Translations under genes and position numbers: made by a program
NCBI GenBank assembly: GCA_035651595.1
Contig: DASRFJ010000207.1
Location: forward strand, 1-64,000
Reading direction: 5' to 3'
Source of the DNA: JAFARZ01 sp035651595
Lineage (GTDB): Bacteria; Actinomycetota; Actinomycetes; Streptosporangiales; Streptosporangiaceae
Length of the DNA: 64,000 nucleotides
In this document: piece after piece, positions 50,528-59,448 of the stretch
Position numbering within the stretch: position 1 is the first letter of the stretch
Layout of the letters: each line of letters begins with the position of its first letter
Notes under the pieces: generated by a model
Told to the model about the DNA's origin: nothing
Database searches by the model: none
Seen by the model: only the letters and a program-made list of their open reading frames with translations

Positions 50528-51238
50528 TCACTCATGGTCATGGAAAAGAAGGTCGGGCAGGGCGAGCAGGGTCGGCGGATCGATGAGCTGGGCCGGGCGG
50601 AGCCGGACGGCGGCGCGGGTGACCGCGTTCGCCCTCACCGTGACCGGGATCTGGCCGCCGGTGAGCAATCCCTGACCGGGACCGGCCGCGGCCACGGCCT
50701 GGATGAACCACGTGCCCACCGGCACATCCGGCAGCGTGTAGCCGCCGGGCGCGTTCACCAGCACGGCGGCGGCCGGCCGGTGCTGGAGGATGGGAGTGCG
50801 GAAGGCTCCCAGGTAGGCCCGGCCGGCCACGCCGCCCGCGGGCAGGCTGATCGTGCCGGTCACCGCCCCGTGAGACGCGACGGTATCGTGCTCCGCCCGC
50901 GGCATCCCGAAGCCGCCATTCCACGAGATTCGGCGGAACCGGCCGGGAGAGACACCCACGCTCCGGGTGAAATGATTCGTGAAAGAACCGACGCTGTTAT
51001 AGCCAACCGCGAGCGATACATCGGTTATCCGCATTGAGGTGGTCTGCAGCAAGCGCTTAGCTTGGTAGATACGTACCGTCGCGAGAAATCTGGCCGGCGT
51101 GACGCCGGTCGCATTACGGAACACGCGCGCGAAGTGGAACCTGCTGAGCAGGGCGGCCGCCGCGAGCTCGGTTATGGACAATGGCTCGCTGTAGCTCTCC
51201 CAGATGCGCGCTATTGCGCGTTCAACGGTCTGGTCCAT
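50528..51238 (-). CDS. AraC-family regulator with N-terminal DNA-binding domain
   Basis: 236 aa. The two helix-turn-helix motifs are at the N-terminus (LSITELAAAALLSRFHFARV near residue 20; ITDVSLAVGYNSVGSFTNHF near 72), with PGRFR ending the domain near residue 102. The remaining 130 residues form a beta-rich domain (AVLVNAPGGYTLPDVPVGTW) that may sense a ligand. Most AraC proteins have the reverse order. Divergent from the carboxylase gene across 185 nt. A possible pathway regulator. Confidence 0.85.
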   Translation of the reverse strand: MDQTVERAIARIWESYSEPLSITELAAAALLSRFHFARVFRNATGVTPARFLATVRIYQAKRLLQTTSMRITDVSLAVGYNSVGSFTNHFTRSVGVSPGRFRRISWNGGFGMPRAEHDTVASHGAVTGTISLPAGGVAGRAYLGAFRTPILQHRPAAAVLVNAPGGYTLPDVPVGTWFIQAVAAAGPGQGLLTGGQIPVTVRANAVTRAAVRLRPAQLIDPPTLLALPDLLFHDHE

Positions 51239-51423
51239 GGCCAGTACACTGCGTTATATCCATCGTGGTCTAATCCAGTTCCGCTCGGGCGGCACTCGCA
51301 CCGGCCTTGACGGCAGCGGCGTAGCAAGATACGAGATGAAACGGGTCGGCGGCTGCCGCAAGCTGGGACATATGAACGGCATTAAATGCCCGGATATCGG
51401 CCAGTGAATTCAGGGGAGATCGT

Positions 51424-53019
51424 ATGACGATGCCAGAGCCGCCCACCGTTCCGTTGCCGGAGCGTGGGTCGCGCGCGGCGACGACAACCGATCACGTCCG
51501 CCGCTTGCGGGAAGTCCGTGACCTGGCCATCCGCGGTGACGAACTCGCGACCGAGCGCCAGCACGCCAAGGGGAAGCTGACCGCGAGAGAACGGCTTGAG
51601 CACCTGCTGGACCGGGGTTCGTTCACCGAACTCGACCTGTTCCGGCGGCGGACGTCAGGCGCGCCGGGAACCGCGGACCCGTTCACCGACGGCGTGGTGA
51701 CCGGGTCGGGCACCATTCACGGCCGCCGGGTTTTCGCGTTCGCCCAGGACTTCCGCGTCCTCGGCGGTTCCCTGGGGCAGGCCCACGCCGAGAAGATACA
51801 CAAGGTCATGGACCTGGCCCTGGCGGCGGGAGCTCCGCTCATCGCGCTCAACGACAGCGGCGGCGCCAGGATCCAGGAGGGCGTCACCGCCCTGGCCGGC
51901 TACGGCGGCATCTTCCGCCGGAACGTGCGTGCCTCCGGCGTGATCCCGCAGATCAGCGTCATCCTGGGGCCGTGCGCCGGCGGCGCGGCCTACTCTCCCG
52001 CGCTTACCGACTTCGTCTTCATGGTCCGCGACACCTCGCACATGTTCCTCACCGGGCCGGACGTGATCAAAGCCGTGACCGGGGAGTCCGTCACCCACGA
52101 GGAACTGGGCGGCGCCAATGTGCACGCCGAGACTTCGGGCCTGGCCAGCTTCGTCTACGACGACGAGCGGACCTGCCTTGAGGACGTCCGCTACCTGGTC
52201 TCGCTGCTGCCCGCCAACAGCCACAGCCTGCCCGTGGTGTGCGCGACCAGCGACCCGCCCGACCGGCGGTGCCCGCGGCTCGCGGACATCGTGCCGGCCG
52301 ACCCGAAGTCCTGCTACGACATGCGCGAAGTGATCGCCGAACTGGTGGACGACGGCGAGTTCATGGAGGTGCACGAGTACTGGGCACAGAACATCGTGTG
52401 CGCGCTGGCCAGGCTGGCCGGCCGCACCGTAGGGATCCTGGCGAACCAGCCGCTGGTCAAGGCCGGCGTCCTGGACATCCATGCCTCGCAGAAGGCGGCC
52501 AGATTCGTGCAGCTGTGCGACGCGTTCAGCATCCCGCTGGTCTCGCTCGTCGACGTGCCCGGGTTCCTGCCCGGCATCGATCAGGAGCACCAGGGCATCA
52601 TCCGGCACGGCGCCAAGCTGCTGTACGCGTACTGTGACGCCACCGTCCCGCGCGTGCAGGTCATCCTCCGCAAGGCCTATGGCGGCGCGTACATCGTGAT
52701 GGACTCGCGATCCATCGGCGCGGACCTGTCGTTTGCCTGGCCAGCCAACGAGATCGCCGTGATGGGCGCCGACGCGGCCGTGGGCATCATCCATCGCAAG
52801 GATCTCGCGGCCGCCAGCTCCCCCGAGGAGCTGCGCGCGAAGCTCGTCGAGGACTACAAGGCCGAGCTGATGCATCCCTACTACGCGCCCGAGCGAGGCC
52901 TGGTCGACGATGTGATCGACCCCGCCGATACGCGCGTCGCGGTCACGCGGGCGCTGGATATGCTCAGCGATAAACGGGCGGAACTGGCGCCGCGCAAGCA
53001 CGGGAATCCGCCCGCATAG
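51424..53019 (+). CDS. Acyl-CoA carboxylase beta (carboxyltransferase) subunit
   Basis: A 531-aa carboxyltransferase with both oxyanion regions: NDSGGARIQEGV near residue 140 and the C-terminal-half GGAYIVMDSRSIGAD near 425. It would make malonyl- or methylmalonyl-CoA together with a biotinylated alpha subunit, not present here. The residue after GGAY is Ile; in Streptomyces the Ile/Asp choice at this spot is reported to separate broad acetyl-accepting from propionyl-specific enzymes, so acetyl-CoA use is possible. A dedicated precursor supply for the PKSs. GGGGAG before ATG 51424. Confidence 0.9.
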   Translation: MTMPEPPTVPLPERGSRAATTTDHVRRLREVRDLAIRGDELATERQHAKGKLTARERLEHLLDRGSFTELDLFRRRTSGAPGTADPFTDGVVTGSGTIHGRRVFAFAQDFRVLGGSLGQAHAEKIHKVMDLALAAGAPLIALNDSGGARIQEGVTALAGYGGIFRRNVRASGVIPQISVILGPCAGGAAYSPALTDFVFMVRDTSHMFLTGPDVIKAVTGESVTHEELGGANVHAETSGLASFVYDDERTCLEDVRYLVSLLPANSHSLPVVCATSDPPDRRCPRLADIVPADPKSCYDMREVIAELVDDGEFMEVHEYWAQNIVCALARLAGRTVGILANQPLVKAGVLDIHASQKAARFVQLCDAFSIPLVSLVDVPGFLPGIDQEHQGIIRHGAKLLYAYCDATVPRVQVILRKAYGGAYIVMDSRSIGADLSFAWPANEIAVMGADAAVGIIHRKDLAAASSPEELRAKLVEDYKAELMHPYYAPERGLVDDVIDPADTRVAVTRALDMLSDKRAELAPRKHGNPPA

Positions 53020-53095
53020 CCGCCGTCGTCCTTGGCGATTAAGGGCCGTTCGGGTAAGAATGGCCGCATCCAATAAATGATTAAGGATGCGGTAT

Positions 53096-53932
53096 ATGAA
53101 CTGTGAGGCTATGCATCTGAACATCCAGCTCCTCGGTCCGCTGAACGTGGAGCTTAAGGCGACGCAGATGACGCCTTCTGCCCCTAAGCAACGCCAGGTG
53201 CTGGCGCTGCTCGCGCTGAATGCGGGCCGGGTTGTCACAGTGTCCACCTTGATCGAGGAATTGTGGGGAGACCGCCCGCCGCGCAGCTATGCCACGACGC
53301 TGCAGACCTATGTGCTGCAGATCCGCAATGCGCTGGCGGCGGCCCTGCCGGGCGTGCCGGCCGTGCGTGGCGTGCTCAGCACGCGGCACTCCGGTTACCA
53401 GCTCGAGGCCGGCTGCCGGACCGATGTCGAGGAGTTCACCCGGCTCGCGAACGCGGGTCGCGAGGCCGCCGAGCAAGGCGACCACCGCGTCGCCGCCGAG
53501 CAGCTCGGCCGCGCGCTGCGGGTCTGGCGCGGGCCGGCGCTGGTGGACGTGGGGCTGGGACGCGTCCTGGAACTCGAGGCCGCGTCGCTGGAGGAGACCC
53601 GGCTCGGGATCTTCGAGCGGCGCGTGGAGGCAGACCTGGCGCTCGGCCGGCACAACGACATGCTGGGCGAGCTGACCCTGGCCTCGGCGCGCAATCCCAT
53701 GAACGAGATCCTGAGCGCGTACCTGATGATCGCGCTGTACCGCTCGGGGCACGTCGGACGCGCGCTGGAGGTCTTTCACCGGCTCGGCTCGGTGCTGGAT
53801 GAGGAGCTGGGCGTCGCGCCGTGCGCGAGGATGCAGCGCCTGCACGCCGCGATGCTGTCCGGGGATCCGGCGCTGGAGTCGCCGTCCTGGTCGACGACGC
53901 AGCTCTACGCCGACCTCTTTTCCCGAACCTGA
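53096..53932 (+). CDS. SARP-family pathway activator
   Basis: 278 aa with an OmpR-type winged helix at the N-terminus (IQLLGPLNVEL, KQRQVLALLALNAGRVV, LIEELWGDRPPRSYATTLQTYV) and a bacterial transcriptional activation domain (residues 100-260; ALRVWRGPALVDV, LDEELGVAPCARMQRLH). It lacks the large ATPase region, like ActII-ORF4 and DnrI. The usual positive switch of type II PKS clusters. SARPs normally bind direct repeats near -35, so it is not an obvious reader of the inverted GTTCAAC sites. ATG 53096 has AAGG eight bases upstream; ATG 53087 and 53111 are alternatives. Confidence 0.92.
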   Translation: MNCEAMHLNIQLLGPLNVELKATQMTPSAPKQRQVLALLALNAGRVVTVSTLIEELWGDRPPRSYATTLQTYVLQIRNALAAALPGVPAVRGVLSTRHSGYQLEAGCRTDVEEFTRLANAGREAAEQGDHRVAAEQLGRALRVWRGPALVDVGLGRVLELEAASLEETRLGIFERRVEADLALGRHNDMLGELTLASARNPMNEILSAYLMIALYRSGHVGRALEVFHRLGSVLDEELGVAPCARMQRLHAAMLSGDPALESPSWSTTQLYADLFSRT

Positions 53933-53958
53933 AATCCGAGCAGAAGGCGAGCAAGGAA

Positions 53959-54300
53959 ATGCAGAGCACTTTGATCATCGGTCGGTTCCGGCCGGATGTG
54001 CCGTCGGCGGAGGCCGAGGTCGCCGGGCTCTTCGAGGCGTTCGACCGGACCGACATGCCCCATCGCATGGGCACCAGGCGCCGGGAGCTCTTCACGTTTC
54101 ACGGCCTGTACGTCCATATGCAGGATTTCGACGACGGGACGAACAACAGCAAGCAGATCCTGGACGCGCGTACCGACGCTCGCTTCGTCCAGATCAGCGC
54201 CGACCTGAAGGCCTTCCTCGAAGCGTACGATCCGGCGACCTGGCGGTCCCCCGCCGACGCGATGGCGAACCGCTTCTACCACTGGGAAGCGCAGGGCTGA
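53959..54300 (+). CDS. TcmI-family polyketide cyclase (JadI-like)
   Basis: A 113-aa member of the TcmI/JadI cyclase family: STLIIGRFRPDVPSAEAEVA at the start, PHRMGTRRRELFTFHGLYVH near residue 37, and a C-terminal ANRFYHWEA. In angucycline pathways this family acts after the aromatase to set the later rings and the angular fold. With KR, aromatase and ACP it completes an angucyclinone-forming set. It follows the SARP gene by 26 nt and is probably cotranscribed. Confidence 0.92.
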   Translation: MQSTLIIGRFRPDVPSAEAEVAGLFEAFDRTDMPHRMGTRRRELFTFHGLYVHMQDFDDGTNNSKQILDARTDARFVQISADLKAFLEAYDPATWRSPADAMANRFYHWEAQG

Positions 54301-54413
54301 GGGAACGATAGACGCATCGCCAATGCATCAAAAGTTGTAGCCAGACTGCTTCCACGGACGGGTTCTTTGGGGGAATTGCGGGCCCGCTGAATCCACGTTA
54401 GAAATGACACGTC

Positions 54414-56216
54414 ATGGAAGCAAGCGAGAATCTGATGGGCGACGCAAAGCCGTTCCGTCGCTACCGGCGGATGCCCTCGTTCCGGCTGCGAGACAGGACG
54501 TGGCCGGATAAGTGCATCGAACGCGCGCCTCGGTGGCTGTCGACCGATCTCAGGGACGGCAATCAAGCCCTGCCGGAGCCGATGAATCCGGAGCGCAAGC
54601 TCAGGATGTTCGAGCTGCTGACGCGCATGGGCTACAAGGAGATCGAGGTGGGATTTCCGGCGGCGAGCCGGGATGACTTCGAATTCGTCCGTCTGCTCAT
54701 CGGCAAGGACCTGATCCCGCGCGACGTGCGAATCTCGGTGCTTACGCCGGCGCGTAGCGAATTGATAGATCGTACGATCGAATCGCTGGCAGGCGCACAT
54801 AGCGCCACCGTCCACCTGTACAACGCCACCGCCCCGTTCTTCCGTCGCGTCGTATTCGGCGTCGACCGCGATGCCTGCCTCGCCATGGCGACGCGGGCCG
54901 CGGCCCGGGTGATGCGGGCGGCGGCGCGGCTCGACGGCTGCGAGCTTGGGCTCGAATACTCACCGGAAGTATTTACCGAGACCGAGCCGGAATTCGCGCT
55001 CGAGGTGTGTGCGGCGGTATCCGGCCTCTGGCAGCCCGGGCCGGGGCGGGAAATCATTCTTAACTTCCCGGCGACCGTGGAGCGAACGACACCCAACGTT
55101 TTCGCCGATCGGATCGAATGGCTGAGCCGGCAGCTGCCGCGACGCGCGCATACTTGCCTGTCGGTTCACCCGCACAATGACCGTGGCACCGGAGTCGCCG
55201 CCGCCGAGCTGGCAATGCTGGCGGGGGCGGAACGAATCGAGGGATGCCTGTTCGGCCACGGCGAGCGGAGCGGCAATGTGTGCCTGGTGACGCTCGGCAT
55301 GAACCTGCTCAGCCATGGCGTCGATCCCGGGATCGACTTCTCGAGCCTCGACGGAGTACGCCGGACCGTGGCGGAGTGCACGGGTATTCCCAGCCATCCG
55401 CGGCATCCCTATGCGGGAGAACTCGTCTACACCGCGTTCTCCGGTGCCCACCAGGACGCGATCAAAAAGGGCTTCGATGAGATGGCGCAGGTCGCCGCCG
55501 CCAGCGGAGTCAACGAGTCACAGCTGTGCTGGGACATGCCCTACCTTCCGATTGATCCGAAGGACGTCGGCCGCGGCTATGAGGCGGTGATCCGGGTCAA
55601 CAGCCAATCGGGCAAAGGCGGGGTTGGCTATGTGCTGAAATCCGCCCACGGTTTCGATCTCCCCAAGGCGCTGCAAACGGAATTCTCCACGGCAGTCCAG
55701 GCGGCTGCCGAGGACTCCGGCACCGAGATCCCGAGCGAGCGGCTCTGGCGGCTATTCGATAGTGAATACCTGCTCAGCGAGCCGGTAGCGGCGCTATTGG
55801 TCCGCATCGGTGCCCAGCACTCAGCAACGAGCGTCGAGGAATTGACCGACCGGCTCCTTGCCTTGAAAAGCCGGCTAGCGGCCCGGGGTGGCGCTGACGT
55901 CGCTTACTTCACGGACCGCGTCGCGGCCGAGATCACGTCGCTGGGCGTGCCTGCCGAGGTGCTCCAGACGCATTCGCAGGTACTGGAGCGAAGCGGTCAG
56001 ACGGTGGTTTACGCGCGATGCCTGGTCCGCTTCCCGACGTGGGGCGTTGGCGTAGCCCGAAGTACCGTGGATGCATCACTAAAGGCCGTACTCGCCGCCG
56101 TTATCCGCGCTTACCAGGCGCATGACGAGGAGGGGAAACCGCTTGTCGTTCCGCGCGCTCGAACCCGAGAACGTGACGATGACCGCGACCTCTCCTTGTG
56201 CGGCGACCGTTCCTAA
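54414..56216 (+). CDS. 2-isopropylmalate synthase-like (LeuA, long form)
   Basis: A 600-aa aldolase-type acyltransferase with STDLRDGNQALPEPMN near residue 45, HPHNDRGTGVAAAE near 248, GHGERSGNV near 285, and a C-terminal leucine-sensing domain (after about 470). Primary LeuA condenses acetyl-CoA with 2-ketoisovalerate. A copy within a secondary cluster may raise branched-chain keto acids or CoA esters, or act on a pathway keto acid. The type I PKS already accounts for a branched starter, so its purpose is open. No clear ribosome site; ATG 54435 is an alternative start. Confidence 0.85.
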   Translation: MEASENLMGDAKPFRRYRRMPSFRLRDRTWPDKCIERAPRWLSTDLRDGNQALPEPMNPERKLRMFELLTRMGYKEIEVGFPAASRDDFEFVRLLIGKDLIPRDVRISVLTPARSELIDRTIESLAGAHSATVHLYNATAPFFRRVVFGVDRDACLAMATRAAARVMRAAARLDGCELGLEYSPEVFTETEPEFALEVCAAVSGLWQPGPGREIILNFPATVERTTPNVFADRIEWLSRQLPRRAHTCLSVHPHNDRGTGVAAAELAMLAGAERIEGCLFGHGERSGNVCLVTLGMNLLSHGVDPGIDFSSLDGVRRTVAECTGIPSHPRHPYAGELVYTAFSGAHQDAIKKGFDEMAQVAAASGVNESQLCWDMPYLPIDPKDVGRGYEAVIRVNSQSGKGGVGYVLKSAHGFDLPKALQTEFSTAVQAAAEDSGTEIPSERLWRLFDSEYLLSEPVAALLVRIGAQHSATSVEELTDRLLALKSRLAARGGADVAYFTDRVAAEITSLGVPAEVLQTHSQVLERSGQTVVYARCLVRFPTWGVGVARSTVDASLKAVLAAVIRAYQAHDEEGKPLVVPRARTRERDDDRDLSLCGDRS

Positions 56217-56257
56217 GGGATAGCTGATAGCCGGCGGTCGCGCATCGGTTGCTTATC

Positions 56258-57130
56258 GTGGAGACTGAAAATCATAGCCCGGCCGGTCTTGCTTCCCCGG
56301 CAATCGGACTGGGCACGGCGGCTTTCACCGGAGCCTACGGCGCGGTCAGCCGCAGCGAGTGCCGGAAGGTCATCGGCGTTGCACTTGACAGCGGCGTCCG
56401 GTTGATCGACACGGCCGACTTCTATGCGAGCGGCGACACGGAGCGGCTGCTCGGCGAGGCGCTTTCCGGTCGGCGTGACGAGGCGCTGATCGCCACCCAC
56501 GGTGGCCTGCGAACCGCACCCGACGGGTCCGGCACCATCGCCGACGGACGCCCGGCGTACCTCGAGAGGGCGTGTGCCGCGTCGCTGCGGCGGCTGCGAA
56601 CCGACCGCGTCGACCTTTATTACCTGTCCCGGATCGACCCGCGCGTCCCGGTCGCGGACAGCGTGAGCAAGCTCGCCGAGCTGGTCGCGGCGGGAAAGAT
56701 CCGGCGGATCGGCTTGTTCGACCCGTCGGCGGACGAGCTACGGCTGGCGCACGCGGTGCACCCGGTCAGCGCGATCGCCGTCGAGTATTCGCTGCGCCAC
56801 CGTGCCGCGGAGAACTCGGTACTCCGGGCGGCGGCGGAGCTGGGCGTGACCGTGGTGGCTTACTGTCCGTTGGCCCGCGGCCTGCTGGGCGGGACCAGGT
56901 ACCCGGCTTCGCCGCGGGATCGGGACGCCCTGCGGGTCATGGAGGCGGAGGCCGCGGACCTGGACATCGGGCTGGCGCGGCTCGCGCTGGCGTGGCTGCT
57001 CGACTGCCGGCGCGTGATCGCGGTCCCCGGCACCCGCAGCAGCGCGCACGCGGAGATGAACGCCTCCGCGATCGGCATCAAGCTGTCGCCGCGGACCTGC
57101 GCTCGCCTTGGCCCGCTGTTCCCGCCGTGA
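56258..57130 (+). CDS. Aldo-keto reductase-like protein with altered catalytic residues
   Basis: A (beta/alpha)8 AKR-fold protein of about 290 aa: IDTADFY keeps the Asp51 and Tyr56 of the tetrad, but the Lys position (usually ATKFG) is His81 in IATHGGLR, and the His position (usually YYLHR) is Ser124 in YYLSRID. The NADP-binding end (VPGTRSSAHAEMN) remains. It may have lost reductase activity, do different chemistry, or bind a ligand. GTG at 56258 is chosen tentatively; TTG at 56249 is possible. Convergent with the histidine kinase gene, one base apart. Confidence 0.78.
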   Translation: METENHSPAGLASPAIGLGTAAFTGAYGAVSRSECRKVIGVALDSGVRLIDTADFYASGDTERLLGEALSGRRDEALIATHGGLRTAPDGSGTIADGRPAYLERACAASLRRLRTDRVDLYYLSRIDPRVPVADSVSKLAELVAAGKIRRIGLFDPSADELRLAHAVHPVSAIAVEYSLRHRAAENSVLRAAAELGVTVVAYCPLARGLLGGTRYPASPRDRDALRVMEAEAADLDIGLARLALAWLLDCRRVIAVPGTRSSAHAEMNASAIGIKLSPRTCARLGPLFPP

Positions 57131-57131
57131 C

Positions 57132-58256
57132 CTAGCCGGGTTCCGCATCGCGGCGCCCGGGTAGGGGCACCACGAGTTCGACGTGGGTGCCCTGGCCGGG
57201 TGAGCTCGACAGGCTCAGGCTCCCGCCGACCAGCGCCGCCCGCTCCCGCATCGTGACCAGGCCCGCGGATTCGGCCGGATCGCGGGAACTGTAGGACTGA
57301 AGGTCGAAGCCTCGTCCGTCGTCTTCGACCCGGGCACGCAGCTCATGCGGTGCCATCTGGACGGCGATCAGCACCAGCCGCGGGCTGCCGTGGGCGATCG
57401 CGTTGCGCAACGCCTCCCGGATGATCATGAAGACCTCGTCGAGGACGGTGGGAGCCGCCCAGGTCTCGTCACCGCTGACGCGCAACCGCACATCACGTTC
57501 GGGTGCGGCGGCGGCGATGTAGTCGGTGAGCGCCTTCTCCAGGCTCGTCACCGGATCCTTGCGCAGATCCGATATCACCAGACGGAGCCGTACCATGGCC
57601 TCGGTGAGCGCGTTCCTGGCCAGCGTGGTGTGCTGCGCCGGGTCGACGGGCTGGCCGGGGGTGGCGAGCTCGGACAGCTCAAGCTGGCGCAGGGCACCGC
57701 TCACTCCCTCGCCCAGCCGGTCGTGCAGCTCACGCGCGATGCGGTGCCGCTCGTCCAGATGCGCCCGGTGAATGCGGTCGAGCAAATACCCGGTGTAAGA
57801 AAGACTTGCCTCCCTGATTCTCATATTGATGCTTTCATTGAGCGCGAGCATGGCAATCATGAAGGCATGCAGCAGACCGTCGTCTTCGGCGACGTGCGGC
57901 GTTAGCGTCCCGACGGTAACGTTGAAAAATATCATGGCGGCGCGCAGCGAATCGGCTGGGCTGAGTTCGCTCCCCGCTCGGGTCTCGCCAATTGTCCAGG
58001 CGAGCCGCTTGTAGCTCTCGTCGATCTGGACACTGTCCGCTCGGACGCTTTCCACCACGTCGGTAATGATGTCGCTGCCGTTTGCCAGAACCTGCTGCCT
58101 GGCTCGTGGCTCGGCCACAAGCGGGCTGTGCAGTGCGACGAGGCTTTCCGTATAGGATTCCAGGATTGCCGCGCGGTCGCCTTCGATAAGCCTGGCAAAA
58201 CGCTCGCCGCTCGCAACAGGCTGTCCAAGAGAGTCGCCCGCTGAACCGTCGGCCAT
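57132..58256 (-). CDS. Cytoplasmic NarL-type sensor histidine kinase
   Basis: A 374-aa kinase without transmembrane segments. The phospho-acceptor His is in RIARELHDRLGEGVSG near residue 195 (HisKA_3 type), and the ATPase domain has IIREALRNAIAHGS near 290 and VEDDGRGFDLQ near 323. The N-terminal 180 residues form a helical sensor domain I cannot name. No response regulator is adjacent. ATG 58256 has AGGGAA five bases away; GTG 58313 would add 19 residues. The 5' third overlaps the run-on end of the UbiA gene in another frame. Confidence 0.82.
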   Translation of the reverse strand: MADGSAGDSLGQPVASGERFARLIEGDRAAILESYTESLVALHSPLVAEPRARQQVLANGSDIITDVVESVRADSVQIDESYKRLAWTIGETRAGSELSPADSLRAAMIFFNVTVGTLTPHVAEDDGLLHAFMIAMLALNESINMRIREASLSYTGYLLDRIHRAHLDERHRIARELHDRLGEGVSGALRQLELSELATPGQPVDPAQHTTLARNALTEAMVRLRLVISDLRKDPVTSLEKALTDYIAAAAPERDVRLRVSGDETWAAPTVLDEVFMIIREALRNAIAHGSPRLVLIAVQMAPHELRARVEDDGRGFDLQSYSSRDPAESAGLVTMRERAALVGGSLSLSSSPGQGTHVELVVPLPGRRDAEPG

Positions 58257-59265
58257 GAGTTTCCCTAGAGGGAGCGATACCGGCTCTCGTCGCCGCCAGC
58301 TTATCACGCACATCGGTCCCTGAATCAGCGTGACAGTTGGTTAACAGGGTGGCGGTGACGAGCAGCATGCAGATGTTGGTGGCGTACTGGGTGAGCATGA
58401 AGCACCGGTAAGGCAGCCGGGATCCCGACGCTACGCGGGTCAGGCTCAGCAGCGCGATCGTGACAGCGCCGGCCGCCAAGGTGGCCGCGGGCCAGCGCAG
58501 CGGCCGCGAGTCATAGGTCGCCGCGGCGCAGCAGACAACGGCGATGACGACCGCCGCCCCGGCGATGACCCGCCGGGTGGCCGACTCGCCCCACAGGACC
58601 GGCAGGGTCCGCCGGCCGGCCGCGGCATCTCCGGGAACGTCGGAGAGGTCTTTCGCCGGGGCGCCGATGAACGCCATCCAGGCCGACATCGTGACCGCGA
58701 ACGCGACCGGGCCGGGAGCGGGATGGCTCCAGTCGGTCCCCGCCTGACTGGTGAACCCGACGAAATACGCGCCGAACCCCAGTGCGGCACCGACCACCGC
58801 GACGCCGGCGACCCGGCGTTTGAGGGCGCCGGGGCAGGCGGAGTACTGCCAGCCGAGCGCCAGGATCGCGATGAGCGTGGCCGAGCGCGGCATGCCTTCG
58901 GGTAGCGCGCAGGCAAGGGATACCGCTGCCGCCGCGGCCGCGGTTCGGGCGGCGACCCGCCGGGGCAGCGTGCCAGACGCGATGGGCCGCCGCGAGCCGT
59001 TCACGCGGTCTTCGCGCACGTCCATTATCCCGTTGCACAAGTAGATGGCGAAAATCGCCATCTCCCAGGTGACGGCCCCGGCCACGGCGTCGCCGAGTCG
59101 CAGCCGTCCGGCGATCCGGGCGCCCGCTCCCACTCCGACGGCGAAACGGATGAGATGAATTCCGAGCACGGACGGACGCGCTTCCGCTATGCATTGTCCG
59201 GCCATCGTCAGGAATCGCCAGACGCCGGCGGTGGCAAGTCCGCGTGACATGACCGATGTGCTCAT
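57835..59265 (-). CDS. UbiA-family prenyltransferase with run-on C-terminus
   Basis: A polytopic membrane protein. Its first Asp-rich motif is NGIMDVREDRVNGSRRPIAS near residue 80, and the second, KDLSDVPGDAAAGRRTLP, lies near 190. Family-like sequence ends near residue 315 (about 58320). The frame continues without stop for about 160 residues over the start of the kinase gene in another frame, so that tail is suspect. A TTA codon sits near the end of the real domain. It may prenylate an aromatic compound or a quinone, and is only distantly similar to the EboC protein. Confidence 0.75.
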   Translation of the reverse strand: MSTSVMSRGLATAGVWRFLTMAGQCIAEARPSVLGIHLIRFAVGVGAGARIAGRLRLGDAVAGAVTWEMAIFAIYLCNGIMDVREDRVNGSRRPIASGTLPRRVAARTAAAAAAVSLACALPEGMPRSATLIAILALGWQYSACPGALKRRVAGVAVVGAALGFGAYFVGFTSQAGTDWSHPAPGPVAFAVTMSAWMAFIGAPAKDLSDVPGDAAAGRRTLPVLWGESATRRVIAGAAVVIAVVCCAAATYDSRPLRWPAATLAAGAVTIALLSLTRVASGSRLPYRCFMLTQYATNICMLLVTATLLTNCHADSGTDVRDKLAATRAGIAPSRETHGRRFSGRLSWTACCERRAFCQAYRRRPRGNPGILYGKPRRTAQPACGRATSQAAGSGKRQRHHYRRGGKRPSGQCPDRRELQAARLDNWRDPSGERTQPSRFAARRHDIFQRYRRDANAARRRRRRSAACLHDCHARAQ

Positions 59266-59448
59266 AGCGATAGTTAGCCTAGCGAACTTCTCGGGGCAAG
59301 CGGCGCTATCGTCAGGCGCACCGGCCCTGCAACTTCCGACCACCTCCACGGGCTGCGGGCCTGGGTGCGGGTTAGCGCGCTTGTTGCGCAGGCTCCCCGC
59401 GGCGCCCGCTTCTTTGCGAGGACGTTCGTTGGTCCGCGAGGGGCTCGA

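Noticed and set aside
50280..50675. 131-codon plus frame after the gamma-glutamyl hydrolase
   Set aside because: It passes through the operator-like site and the terminator hairpin and into the antisense of the AraC gene.
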